Part shown: positions 1 to 5,943 of the stretch, in pieces | Position numbering within the stretch: the first letter of the stretch is position 1 | Layout of the letters: every line of letters starts with the position of its first letter | DNA from: Nitrospirota bacterium | GTDB taxonomy: Bacteria; Nitrospirota; Thermodesulfovibrionia; Thermodesulfovibrionales; UBA1546 | Length of the DNA: 12,290 nucleotides | Direction: 5' to 3' | Assembly (NCBI GenBank): GCA_004298625.1 | Contig: SCSY01000192.1 | Coordinates: 1-12,290 of the forward strand | The notes under the pieces: model-generated | Database searches by the model: none | The model's input: only the letters and a program-made list of their open reading frames with translations | Told to the model about the DNA's origin: nothing | Translations under genes and position numbers: made by a program

Positions 1-2
1 AA

Positions 3-308
3 AAAAAAAAGCTTTACCATTGTGGTGATGATGTCGCTCAGTTTGGGGTTGGCCCTTCGGTTGGAGTTAAATTGGGAAGCAATAATGTGATTGATGCTAT
101 TTTCTTTGGTCCACTTTTTGCGTTCAGGCCTAATCCTCAATCTAAAAACAGTTTTAATCTTGCAATCGGCGGTATTATGGCGCCAAAGGTCAAAGTTTTG
201 GGTGACGGAATAGAAGAAGGGAAGCCACTTCCAGCAGGTGAAACCGAAGTCCGTTATAAGAAGGTTACTAAATTTGGCTACGGAGTTTTGCTCTCTTTTA
301 CTTTCTAA
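3..308 (+). CDS. C-terminal part of a probable outer-membrane beta-barrel protein (5' truncated by window edge)
   Basis: The frame is open from the first base of the window to a TAA at 306-308, so this is the last ~101 residues of a longer gene. A TTG at 72 is only an internal codon. The visible part alternates short polar and hydrophobic stretches rich in Gly and aromatics (GVGPSVGVKLG, FFGPLFAFRP, FGYGVLLSFTF) and ends in Phe. A terminal strand closing on an aromatic residue is typical of Gram-negative outer-membrane barrels recognised by BamA. I infer a small porin-like or OmpW/OmpA-barrel-like protein, but no specific family is recognised and the signal peptide is out of view. It is followed directly by a small hairpin and then by the promoter of the next gene, so it is probably the end of its own transcript. 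Confidence 0.55.
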   Translation, partial: KKKLYHCGDDVAQFGVGPSVGVKLGSNNVIDAIFFGPLFAFRPNPQSKNSFNLAIGGIMAPKVKVLGDGIEEGKPLPAGETEVRYKKVTKFGYGVLLSFTF

Positions 309-309
309 T

Positions 310-338
310 ATGGAAAAATACAGGGGACATTTTCCCAT
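310..338 (+). terminator. possible weak terminator or intergenic hairpin after the barrel gene
   Basis: Two bases after the stop codon, ATGGAAAA (310-317) can pair with TTTTCCCAT (330-338) with one bulged base, around a loop containing CAGGGGACA. No T-tract follows, so it is not a good intrinsic terminator. It may simply be a REP-like intergenic hairpin. Confidence 0.25.
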
Positions 339-341
339 GAT

Positions 342-491
342 TATCGAAAAATGCAGTTGTTAACAGACTGGACGATTGATAGAGATAAGGGGGTTGATTA
401 TAGTAGGCAAGAAAATAGGCATTTAGCCAAAAATGATATATCCGCAATTGATTGCGAATATGAAGTAGTTAGGCAAAAGCTTAGGAGGTAA
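342..491 (+). repeat. promoter-leader repeat, copy 1 (upstream of the 207-aa membrane protein gene)
   Basis: This stretch resembles 1219-1378, upstream of the next gene. The best conserved core is 375-415, which matches 1254-1294 at 36 of 41 positions without gaps. Beyond the core, similarity is patchy but collinear: TATCGA at the start, ATATCCG in the middle and AAGCTTA near the end, just before each gene's ribosome binding site. The core contains a -35/-10 pair. A small stem CGCAA-TTGA-TTGCG (443-456) lies in the presumed untranslated leader. Confidence 0.65.
376..404 (+). promoter_or_regulatory. predicted sigma-70 promoter, copy 1
   Basis: A -35 TTGATA (376-381) and a -10 TATAGT (399-404) are separated by 17 bp, each matching consensus at 5 of 6 positions. 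The same arrangement recurs in copy 2 at 1255-1283. Transcription would start near 411 and give a leader of ~85 nt ahead of the ATG at 498. Confidence 0.6.
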
Positions 492-497
492 AACAAA

Positions 498-1121
498 ATG
501 GGTAGTGTTCCGATTATAATTTCACTTTTAGCCGTATTGATATCCGTCTTGACATTCTATTTTTCACAACTACGCTCTGGCAAATTGCAAATTGTAGCAG
601 GCGAGCATTTACACATAGGCCACCAAGAGAACGGAATCTTAAGCATAATCCTTTCAATCAGCTGTGTTAATGAAGGAGCAGTGCCTTCGACTATTAAACG
701 TGTTGCACTTCTCGTACAGAGCGGAGGAAGTTCGGAGGGCTACCTTTTAGAACCTGCATATTACTGCTGCCTTGATGAATCAGGCAATTTCGCAAACGAA
801 TCATTGCCGGTGCCAGTTACAGTCGTTGGTAAGCAATCTGTGGTAAAGCAAGTGTTTTTTTGTGGCAGTATGGAACGACCTATCGAATTTAAGCTTATGG
901 ATATAGGTACTTACAATCTTAGGTTACTCGGATGGATTGAAGATTCTATAGAACCAACAGTCTCCGATTCGTTTTCTATACTCGTAACCGAGGAAAAAGC
1001 TGCTTTATTGAAGCAATACATTGCGAATAAAGAAAAAACTACTATACGTATACCTCAATCAACTTGGAGAAAGTGGGCGGCCCATCACCTGACAGAAATT
1101 GAGGTTAGGGCATTAGGATAG
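498..1121 (+). CDS. membrane-anchored protein of unknown function, 207 aa
   Basis: The ATG at 498 is preceded by a strong ribosome binding site (AGGAGGT, 483-489). Residues 4-23 form one hydrophobic helix, followed by SQLRSGK. The positive charge there suggests the rest lies on the cytoplasmic side. Residues ~30-165 look beta-rich, with alternating hydrophobics and segments such as ISCVNEGAVPSTI and YNLRLLGWIED, reminiscent of an immunoglobulin-like sandwich. The tail (~166-207) is helical and basic. No catalytic motif is visible and I do not recognise the family. The gene has its own predicted promoter and is followed 29 nt later by an attC-like hairpin in the orientation expected for a gene cassette. 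Its promoter-leader is shared with the next gene, so the two may act in the same response. Confidence 0.75.
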   Translation: MGSVPIIISLLAVLISVLTFYFSQLRSGKLQIVAGEHLHIGHQENGILSIILSISCVNEGAVPSTIKRVALLVQSGGSSEGYLLEPAYYCCLDESGNFANESLPVPVTVVGKQSVVKQVFFCGSMERPIEFKLMDIGTYNLRLLGWIEDSIEPTVSDSFSILVTEEKAALLKQYIANKEKTTIRIPQSTWRKWAAHHLTEIEVRALG

Positions 1122-1150
1122 AATGTTTTGCTGTCTATCGCATTGCCTTC

Positions 1151-1216
1151 GCCTAACGTGGCGGAAAAGACGACATCAAAATACGATGGGCGTCTTTTCC
1201 GCCAGAAGCGTTACAT
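1151..1216 (+). repeat. solitary attC-like recombination site (integron cassette type)
   Basis: The 66-bp element starts with GCCTAAC, a perfect match to the R'' consensus RYYYAAC, and ends with GTTACAT, which fits GTTRRRY except at one position. TAACG (1154-1158) pairs with CGTTA (1209-1213). After unequal unpaired spacers (1 nt and 5 nt), a 13-bp perfect stem (1160-1172 with 1191-1203) closes an 18-nt loop. Length, end boxes and position just after a plus-strand gene all fit an attC. Against it: no extrahelical bases in the long stem, one mismatch in the R' box, no second site and no integrase in view. No T-tract follows, so it is a poor terminator. Confidence 0.45.
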
Positions 1217-1218
1217 TA

Positions 1219-1378
1219 TATCGAGTTCTATAGAAACGGATTCTTAAAATCCCATTGACAGAGATGAGGGGCTTGATTATAGTAAGCGAGAAAAGGGCTT
1301 TTAGATAGAACTGGAATATCCGAACTGGTGCGGCTATGAACAAGTTATGCGCTCAGTGAAGCTTAAAAGAAGGAGAAA
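1219..1378 (+). repeat. promoter-leader repeat, copy 2 (upstream of the TPR membrane protein gene)
   Basis: This is the second copy of the leader described at 342-491, with core 1254-1294. It begins shortly after the attC-like site and runs to the ribosome binding site of the gene at 1383. In copy 1 one reading frame is open through the repeat, but here it stops soon after the core. The five core differences fall at all codon positions, so the conservation looks regulatory rather than protein-coding. Confidence 0.65.
1255..1283 (+). promoter_or_regulatory. predicted sigma-70 promoter, copy 2
   Basis: A perfect -35 TTGACA (1255-1260), a 17-bp spacer and a -10 TATAGT (1278-1283) lie inside the conserved leader core. 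Transcription would start near 1290, leaving a leader of ~90 nt before the GTG at 1383, almost the same length as in copy 1. Confidence 0.7.
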
Positions 1379-1382
1379 TTAA

Positions 1383-2993
1383 GTGATTAAAAATCGAACC
1401 ACTCCCCCATTCTTCATACTGCAAGGTTTACTCTTACTAAGCATAATTGCTTTTATAGTAACTCCTTGCTTCGGACAAAACAGTGCTAAAGACACGTCAA
1501 CAAATGTTCCTAAAAAAATGATAATTCAGCATGATACCACTTCTAATGACAATATCAATCACCGGTTGGAATTGGAAATTGAAAAATTGAAGTCTGCACA
1601 AGAAAATTATGATAAAAAAGTCAATCTATTAATACTTATTCTTACGGTTTTACTCGTATTAGGAACATTGTCTTCCATCGTTGGATTCATACGTGCAGAA
1701 AGAAGAGAAACTAAGGCATTTAATCTGGTAATAGAAAATGCACAAGACGCTAAACAATCAAGTCTTGATTTAAAACAAAGAGAAAATTTAATTTTTACCG
1801 AATCACAAAAGACATTGACATTGGTTAATGAAACTCTGACTTTGTCCACAGAAGCTAGCAGGAGAGCTTCAAAATCACTTGAATTAAGATTGAAAAAATC
1901 CATGGGAAGTTTGGAAAACGATTCAAGAAGAATTATTGAGGAATCTGGTGCGTATGAAGACGATAAAAATCTAACAACGAATAAAAACATTTGTTCAGAA
2001 ATTCATCGTGTTGGCAGAAAGCTTGAGGGATTAGAGAATAACTTGGTCATACTGGAAGATAGCGATATTTCCCTTAAGCCATATTGCTGTTTCATTAGAG
2101 GGGCTGACTCATACCTATCAGACCACTATGATCAGGCTAAGGAATATTGGGAAACTGTTTCAAATTTATCAGATGCAGAGCCAACACTTAAATCTCTTTC
2201 TCTCTATTGGATAGGTTATGTGAACAACAATCTGGGTGAGTTTACAAAAGCCATTAATAATTTTAGGAAAGCCTATGACTTAGCCAAAGATTCAAGAAAA
2301 TATGAACTGCAAAGAATTCAACTTGAAACAAGATTTTTCAACAATGAAGATATAAAGGAAGTTATTGAGGACTTTAATAGACTGAAAGAGGCAATTGAAC
2401 AGGACAGGGAAGAGAAATCAACCCTTGTCTTAGCTTCAAGAAAAAATAAAGCATTAACAACATTAGGAAACATATACTATGAGTTTGGGAATCAGAACAA
2501 AACTGTTACAGACAAAAAATACTCCTTTGATAAATCAAAAAAAATATTTGCGGAACTATTAAGTATTAAGGGAGATAGTAATATTTGTAATCAGCTTTAT
2601 TCTCTTGACAATGAAAAGAAGGATAAAAATAAATGGATAATTTTTGGCTTTGCTGAATCGCTTTATCAATTAGCTTCATTAGAAAACAACACGGATGTAA
2701 AAGCTGAAGCAAAAAGAATATTTGATGAGATTATTTACCCTCTTGCTGAAAATGAATTCTTGAATCGTGAAGAAAAGAGAACAAAGGTCTTAGCAAAAAC
2801 AACACAATTAATTTGTGCCATAAGAGCAGGCAAAAACGACATGTTTATCAATAACACAAAATCACAGGTAGAATTAGCATTAGGTGATGTTGATAGCCGT
2901 TTGACGATTTATTCGCAATTACAAAGACGTAATGTCACAAGAGCAGTTTTTAGAGACAATTTAGAAATATTATTAAACCAAAAAGAGATATGA
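1383..2993 (+). CDS. membrane protein with coiled coil and TPR-like helical repeats, unknown function, 536 aa
   Basis: The start is GTG at 1383, chosen because GAAGGAG (1369-1375) sits 7 nt upstream and the protein then opens with a signal-like segment. Residues ~10-30 are hydrophobic and could be a signal peptide ending near FGQ or a first membrane helix. Residues ~60-78 look like a short coiled coil. Residues ~81-103 are a clear transmembrane helix followed by RAERR, which suggests that everything after it is cytoplasmic. Residues ~104-185 are a long Glu/Lys/Ser-rich, probably coiled-coil region. Residues ~238-260 and ~272-305 read as TPR units (for example YWIGYVNNNLGEFTKAI), with further helical repeats to ~395. 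No enzymatic motif is seen. The Lys/Asn-rich, AT-rich composition differs from the biosynthetic operon to the right and suggests acquisition. The OLD nuclease gene follows after 63 nt on the same strand with no terminator between them, so they may be co-transcribed. A scaffold or sensor role is inference. Confidence 0.75.
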   Translation: MIKNRTTPPFFILQGLLLLSIIAFIVTPCFGQNSAKDTSTNVPKKMIIQHDTTSNDNINHRLELEIEKLKSAQENYDKKVNLLILILTVLLVLGTLSSIVGFIRAERRETKAFNLVIENAQDAKQSSLDLKQRENLIFTESQKTLTLVNETLTLSTEASRRASKSLELRLKKSMGSLENDSRRIIEESGAYEDDKNLTTNKNICSEIHRVGRKLEGLENNLVILEDSDISLKPYCCFIRGADSYLSDHYDQAKEYWETVSNLSDAEPTLKSLSLYWIGYVNNNLGEFTKAINNFRKAYDLAKDSRKYELQRIQLETRFFNNEDIKEVIEDFNRLKEAIEQDREEKSTLVLASRKNKALTTLGNIYYEFGNQNKTVTDKKYSFDKSKKIFAELLSIKGDSNICNQLYSLDNEKKDKNKWIIFGFAESLYQLASLENNTDVKAEAKRIFDEIIYPLAENEFLNREEKRTKVLAKTTQLICAIRAGKNDMFINNTKSQVELALGDVDSRLTIYSQLQRRNVTRAVFRDNLEILLNQKEI

Positions 2994-3056
2994 AAATGGG
3001 ACGATTTATTTTAAGAATGATAGACATTACTAACTAATATACTCATTGGATGGATC

Positions 3057-4970
3057 ATGCGGCTTGAGACTTTGGAAATAAGGAATTACAGGGGATTCAA
3101 AGACACCTCAATTGATTTCGAAAAATATACTTCCCTGGTTGGTCCCAATGGCTCTGGAAAATCTACTGTGCTTATGGCGTTAAATGTTCTCTTCAGGAAC
3201 AAGGCTGATGTTTCAACCGACGTTCAAACTTTAACAGTGGAGGATTTTCACAACAAAGAAACCTCTAATCCTATTGAAATAAGAGGGACATTCTGTGATT
3301 TAAGTAATGAGGCGATGGAAAACCTCCAGCATTACGTCCGGAATAACAAGCTCATTTTCACGGCTAAGGCGGTATGGGACGAAACAAAGGACAGTGCGGA
3401 GGTAAAACAGTTCGGTGCAAGACAGGGAATGCCAGAATTCAAGCCTTTTTTCGAAGCTCATAAGGCAAAGAAAGGCGCTACGGAACTTAATCGGCTTTAT
3501 GGGGACTTGCAAGCGCGATATCCTGATATTCCACATGCAAGATCAATGGACGATAAAGCTGACGCTCTTAGAACTTATGAGAGCGATCATCCTGAACTCA
3601 GCGTTCTTATTGACAGCGAAGACCAGTTTTTTGGCTTTCAAGGCTCCGGCAAACTCGACCCTTATTTCCAATGGGTGTATATTCCCGCGCTCAAGGATGC
3701 CGCCAGCGAACAGGAAGAATCTAAGAATACGGCTTTTGGGAAATTGCTTGAACGTACTATCAGGTCACGGGTAAATTTTGGTGATTATTTGATTCCCCTA
3801 AGGGACGAAGTTAAGACAAGATACGAAACGATTCTCCGCGAGCAGGACCATGTATTAGAAGACGTATCTACATCCTTGCAAACGCTTTTACAAGAATGGG
3901 CGCATCCGGACGCGAGAGTGAAACTGTCTTGGAATTTCGATCCAAGTAAATCTCTGAAAATTGACGCACCCCTCGCCAAAGCTGAAATAGGCGAAAAGCG
4001 ATTTCTTGGTGATATCCGCAGAATGGGTCATGGCCTTCAGCGTGCATTTATAGTTTCCGTTCTTCAGATGTTGGCTAAGAGCAAACAGGAAGAAGCACCA
4101 ACCCTCCTACTTGGCTTCGAAGAGCCCGAAGTTTACCAACATCCTCCTCAAGCACGACACCTTGCAAAGCTCCTTGAAGACATGGAAAATGCGGAGGTAA
4201 TCGTTACCACACACAGCCCGTATTTCGTGTCTGGAAAAGGTGTAGAAAATATTCGATTAGTACGATGGAAAGATGATGAAGATTGTTCAATGATCTCTCA
4301 TCTGACGTTAAAAAGGCTGAGTGATTGCATAGGGTCAGCCTTGGGTGAAAAACCAGCAGAGCCATCCAGTTGTATGGCGGTTATTCAACAAATTATGCAA
4401 CCCTCCTTGAACGAACTTTATTTCAGCGGGCTGGCAATATTCGTCGAGGGCGTGGAGGATGTTGCCTTCTTATCAACGCACATAGAGTTGGCTGGAAAGA
4501 CAATGGAATTCAAACGGCGTGGTGGTCATTTCATAGTCTGCGGTGGAAAAACAAGTATGAGCAGACCTCTTGCCATAGCCAGAGAGTTGTCAATTCCACA
4601 TTTTGTAATATTCGACGGGGATTCTGACAAGAATGGAAAAGTACAATGCAAAAATGACAATACTCGCGACAACCTTTGTCTCTTAAACTTATGTTTAATT
4701 ACTGGCGTTGATCCGCTATCAACGAAGAATTATATCGGTGACAATGTGGTAATGTGGGGCACAAATATCAGGGATGCTGTGACATCTGAAGTTGGCACCA
4801 ATGACTGGGATAAAGCGCAAGAAGCGATGATAGATCTTCACGGATACCATGACATAACCAACAAGAAAAAAAATGAGATGGTCATTGTAGCCACGCTTCA
4901 GAAACTCTGGGTTGAAGGAAAGCGGTCTTCGCTTCTTGAAAACATCTGTAATAAAATACTTAGCAGGTAA
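3057..4970 (+). CDS. OLD-family (overcoming lysogenization defect) ATP-dependent endonuclease: AAA/ABC-type ATPase plus TOPRIM, 637 aa
   Basis: The N-terminal half is an SMC/RecF-like ATPase. It shows the opening strand LETLEIRNYRGF, a Walker A GPNGSGKST (29-37), a signature-like MGHGLQR (323-329), a Walker B LLLGFEEPE (350-358) and an H-loop TTHSP (384-388). The C-terminal part is a TOPRIM nuclease domain: FVEGVED (462-468, acidic residues E464 and E467/D468) and FDGDSD (519-524, D520 and D522), the usual metal-binding pattern. Known OLD proteins are ATPase-coupled DNA nucleases, several of them anti-phage (P2 Old, GajA of Gabija). All core motifs are intact, so the gene looks functional. 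No UvrD-like GajB helicase or reverse transcriptase gene is adjacent, so this is best called a stand-alone (class 1-like) OLD. The ATG at 3057 has only a weak GGATGG ahead of it, which fits coupling to the upstream TPR membrane gene. Confidence 0.9.
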   Translation: MRLETLEIRNYRGFKDTSIDFEKYTSLVGPNGSGKSTVLMALNVLFRNKADVSTDVQTLTVEDFHNKETSNPIEIRGTFCDLSNEAMENLQHYVRNNKLIFTAKAVWDETKDSAEVKQFGARQGMPEFKPFFEAHKAKKGATELNRLYGDLQARYPDIPHARSMDDKADALRTYESDHPELSVLIDSEDQFFGFQGSGKLDPYFQWVYIPALKDAASEQEESKNTAFGKLLERTIRSRVNFGDYLIPLRDEVKTRYETILREQDHVLEDVSTSLQTLLQEWAHPDARVKLSWNFDPSKSLKIDAPLAKAEIGEKRFLGDIRRMGHGLQRAFIVSVLQMLAKSKQEEAPTLLLGFEEPEVYQHPPQARHLAKLLEDMENAEVIVTTHSPYFVSGKGVENIRLVRWKDDEDCSMISHLTLKRLSDCIGSALGEKPAEPSSCMAVIQQIMQPSLNELYFSGLAIFVEGVEDVAFLSTHIELAGKTMEFKRRGGHFIVCGGKTSMSRPLAIARELSIPHFVIFDGDSDKNGKVQCKNDNTRDNLCLLNLCLITGVDPLSTKNYIGDNVVMWGTNIRDAVTSEVGTNDWDKAQEAMIDLHGYHDITNKKKNEMVIVATLQKLWVEGKRSSLLENICNKILSR

Positions 4971-4975
4971 ACTTA

Positions 4976-5004
4976 AAAAGGGCAGGTCCTGCAGTCTTTA
5001 ATTT
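4976..5004 (+). terminator. possible weak terminator after the OLD gene
   Basis: A palindrome GCAGGTCCTGC (4982-4992) lies just after the stop codon, flanked by AAAAAG on the left and CTTTAATTTT on the right. The T-run is interrupted and the loop geometry is poor, so terminator function is only possible. Apart from this and the hairpin at 5058-5073, I see nothing in 4971-5097. Confidence 0.3.
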
Positions 5005-5057
5005 TGAAAAACAAAACATAGAAGCATTTCCCTGATTATCCTAAAGAAAAATATGAT

Positions 5058-5073
5058 GGGAAACCCCTTTCCC
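5058..5073 (-). terminator. possible terminator hairpin for the minus-strand toxin-antitoxin transcript
   Basis: GGGAAA (5058-5063) and TTTCCC (5068-5073) form a 6-bp stem with a 4-nt loop. Read on the minus strand it is followed by a U-rich stretch (ATCATATTTTTCTTT), about 50 nt after the toxin stop codon. It is short and the U-run does not start at once, so confidence is low. Confidence 0.3.
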
Positions 5074-5097
5074 TCTCTCCCCATTCCCTAAATCCCC

Positions 5098-5120
5098 CTA
5101 CACCGCGCATTTTGCGCAGA
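5098..5120 (-). repeat. imperfect copy of the 3' end of the cysteine synthase gene (direct repeat A)
   Basis: This 23-bp stretch matches 5921-5943, the last codons and stop of cysM, at 20 of 23 positions, including 14 identical bases in a row (5107-5120 and 5930-5943). Read on the minus strand it even keeps the frame C-A-K-C followed two codons later by TAG. It lies just after the toxin stop, so the two copies bracket the toxin-antitoxin module. This could be a duplicated attachment or insertion site, or a remnant of a gene end. Confidence 0.4.
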
Positions 5121-5125
5121 TGCCT

Positions 5126-5449
5126 CTACCTCAACAGCCGTTCCTGCAGCTGGTCCTGCAAATCCCTTCTGCCGTCCAAAACAGCATGAATAAAAACGCT
5201 CTTGGCTCTAATTTCGTATATGATACGGTAGGGCTTGAAAAATATTTCTCTAAAATCTACGATTCCCCAGCGCTGAAGCTCCGGCGGGTAGCTGCCCCGC
5301 GCAGGCATTGTCTCCAGAGAGGCCATGACTTTTTGTATGTTGTCAAGCAGGCGCTCAGCCTTTCCCGGCGAGTCATTATTTGCCACATACCTGCCGATTG
5401 CGTAAAGGTCATCAAACGCAACGTCATCAATATGGATTTCGTATCTCAA
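5126..5449 (-). CDS. RelE/ParE-superfamily toxin of a type II toxin-antitoxin system, 107 aa
   Basis: Length and fold pattern are typical of RelE/ParE toxins: an N-terminal strand and helix (YEIHIDDVAFDDLYAIGRYV), a helical region with MPARGSYPPEL, then the diagnostic C-terminal strands FREIFFKPYRIIYEIR and VFIHAVLDGRRDLQDQL (residues ~68-100). The Arg-rich end of the last strand is conserved in the family. From sequence alone I cannot say whether it cleaves ribosome-bound mRNA (RelE) or poisons gyrase (ParE); the YRIIYEI...H.VLDGRRD pattern is common in proteins annotated as ParE/RelE. The start is a TTG overlapping the antitoxin stop by 4 nt, with only a weak GGGAAG ahead. Translational coupling would keep toxin output below that of the antitoxin. 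Confidence 0.88.
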   Translation of the reverse strand: MRYEIHIDDVAFDDLYAIGRYVANNDSPGKAERLLDNIQKVMASLETMPARGSYPPELQRWGIVDFREIFFKPYRIIYEIRAKSVFIHAVLDGRRDLQDQLQERLLR

Positions 5450-5730
5450 GGCTTCCCGGCAGAGAGTATTTTCTTCTTTAATTCACTGAATGCCTGATGA
5501 ATTGGCTTGTGCCTGCCTTTAAGCATATCCTTTCTTCCCATTGCCAGCATCTTCAGCAATGCCATGCTCTCCCGATCTTTTTCATATTCCTTTATGTCCT
5601 GAATTATTACCCGCGCTTCTCCGTTTACCGTTACAACAACAGGGCTGCCGCTCTCGGATATTTCGCTGATAATTTCCGATGCATGAGATTTAATATAACT
5701 TATGGGTTTCACAGTTTCGCTTAGTTTCAT
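5446..5730 (-). CDS. Phd/YefM-family antitoxin, 94 aa
   Basis: The N-terminal half is a Phd/YefM DNA-binding fold: KLSETVKPISYIKSHASEIISEI, then SGSPVVVTVNGEARVIIQDIKEYE (residues ~27-50), the strand-turn-strand typical of the family. The C-terminal half is helical and charged and would wrap the toxin. The ATG at 5730 is chosen over an in-frame TTG at 5745 because AAGGAG lies 7 nt upstream of it. The gene precedes and overlaps the toxin gene by 4 nt. Antitoxins of this type normally repress their own operon by binding a palindrome at the promoter, and a 15-bp palindrome lies 23 nt upstream. Confidence 0.9.
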   Translation of the reverse strand: MKLSETVKPISYIKSHASEIISEISESGSPVVVTVNGEARVIIQDIKEYEKDRESMALLKMLAMGRKDMLKGRHKPIHQAFSELKKKILSAGKP

Positions 5731-5753
5731 ACAGGCTCCTTTCAATGAGGCTG

Positions 5754-5768
5754 AATATAGTCTATATT
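5754..5768 (-). promoter_or_regulatory. 15-bp palindrome, probable operator of the toxin-antitoxin operon
   Basis: AATATAG and CTATATT are perfect inverted repeats around one central base (5761). Another half-site-like GGTCTATT follows at 5770-5777. On the minus strand the palindrome overlaps a possible -10 (TATAGA) 16 bp after a TTGCAA -35. Antitoxin or toxin-antitoxin complex binding here would give the usual negative autoregulation; that role is inferred from position and symmetry. Confidence 0.5.
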
Positions 5769-5799
5769 ATGGTCTATTAATTTTGCAAGCATTAAGAGT

Positions 5800-5850
5800 G
5801 GCTGTTGAAAAAGTCTTTTTTCTGGATTCCCATTCACACGGGAATGACAT
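5800..5850. repeat. REP-like intergenic hairpin region between the TA module and cysM
   Basis: GGCTGTTGAAAAAGTC (5800-5815) contains an AAAAAG/CTTTTT palindrome. It is followed by CTGGATTCCC...GGGAATGACA (5822-5849), a stem ATTCCC/GGGAAT with an 8-nt loop. Similar CTGGATTCCC/GGGAATGACA hairpins are familiar intergenic repeats in many bacterial genomes. The first part also resembles some insertion-sequence ends. It may stop transcription leaving cysM on the minus strand, where the T-rich palindrome follows the hairpin. The rest of 5769-5920 shows nothing I can name. Confidence 0.45.
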
Positions 5851-5920
5851 AGGGTTGGAGGTATCCTGTTTTATTACTCTTGATATATTCTGCGATGGGC
5901 AGACGACAATTTATTATTTT

Positions 5921-5943
5921 CTACGGCGGGCATTTTGCGCAGA
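5921..5943 (-). repeat. 3' end of cysM matching direct repeat A (direct repeat B)
   Basis: These last codons and the stop of cysM match 5098-5120 at 20 of 23 positions. Copies A and B bracket the ~800-bp segment with the toxin-antitoxin module. Here the sequence is part of an intact gene end, so this copy would be the original site if an insertion took place. Confidence 0.4.

Noticed and set aside
354..375. A second attC-like end (GTTAACA) upstream of the 207-aa protein, which would complete a cassette.
   Set aside because: No RYYYAAC partner or stem is found within a suitable distance.
351..491. 46-codon ATG-started frame between the barrel gene and the 207-aa membrane protein gene.
   Set aside because: It lies across the promoter and leader, has no convincing ribosome binding site, and the frame is not kept in the second leader copy. 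Differences between the copies fall at all codon positions.
1160..1203. Strong intrinsic terminator after the 207-aa membrane protein gene.
   Set aside because: The 13-bp stem is good, but the loop is 18 nt and no T-tract follows on the plus strand. The flanking RYYYAAC and GTT boxes fit an attC better.
1607..1990. Minus-strand 127-codon frame inside the TPR membrane protein gene.
   Set aside because: It is fully antisense to a gene with a clear start, promoter and domain structure, and the product has no recognisable features.
3057..5449. Gabija (GajA-GajB) defence system.
   Set aside because: The OLD protein resembles GajA in domain layout, but no UvrD-like helicase follows; the next gene is a small toxin on the other strand.
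5731..5745. TTG at 5745 as the antitoxin start.
   Set aside because: The five extra codons overlap the AAGGAG that serves the ATG at 5730, and the family N-terminus fits the ATG.
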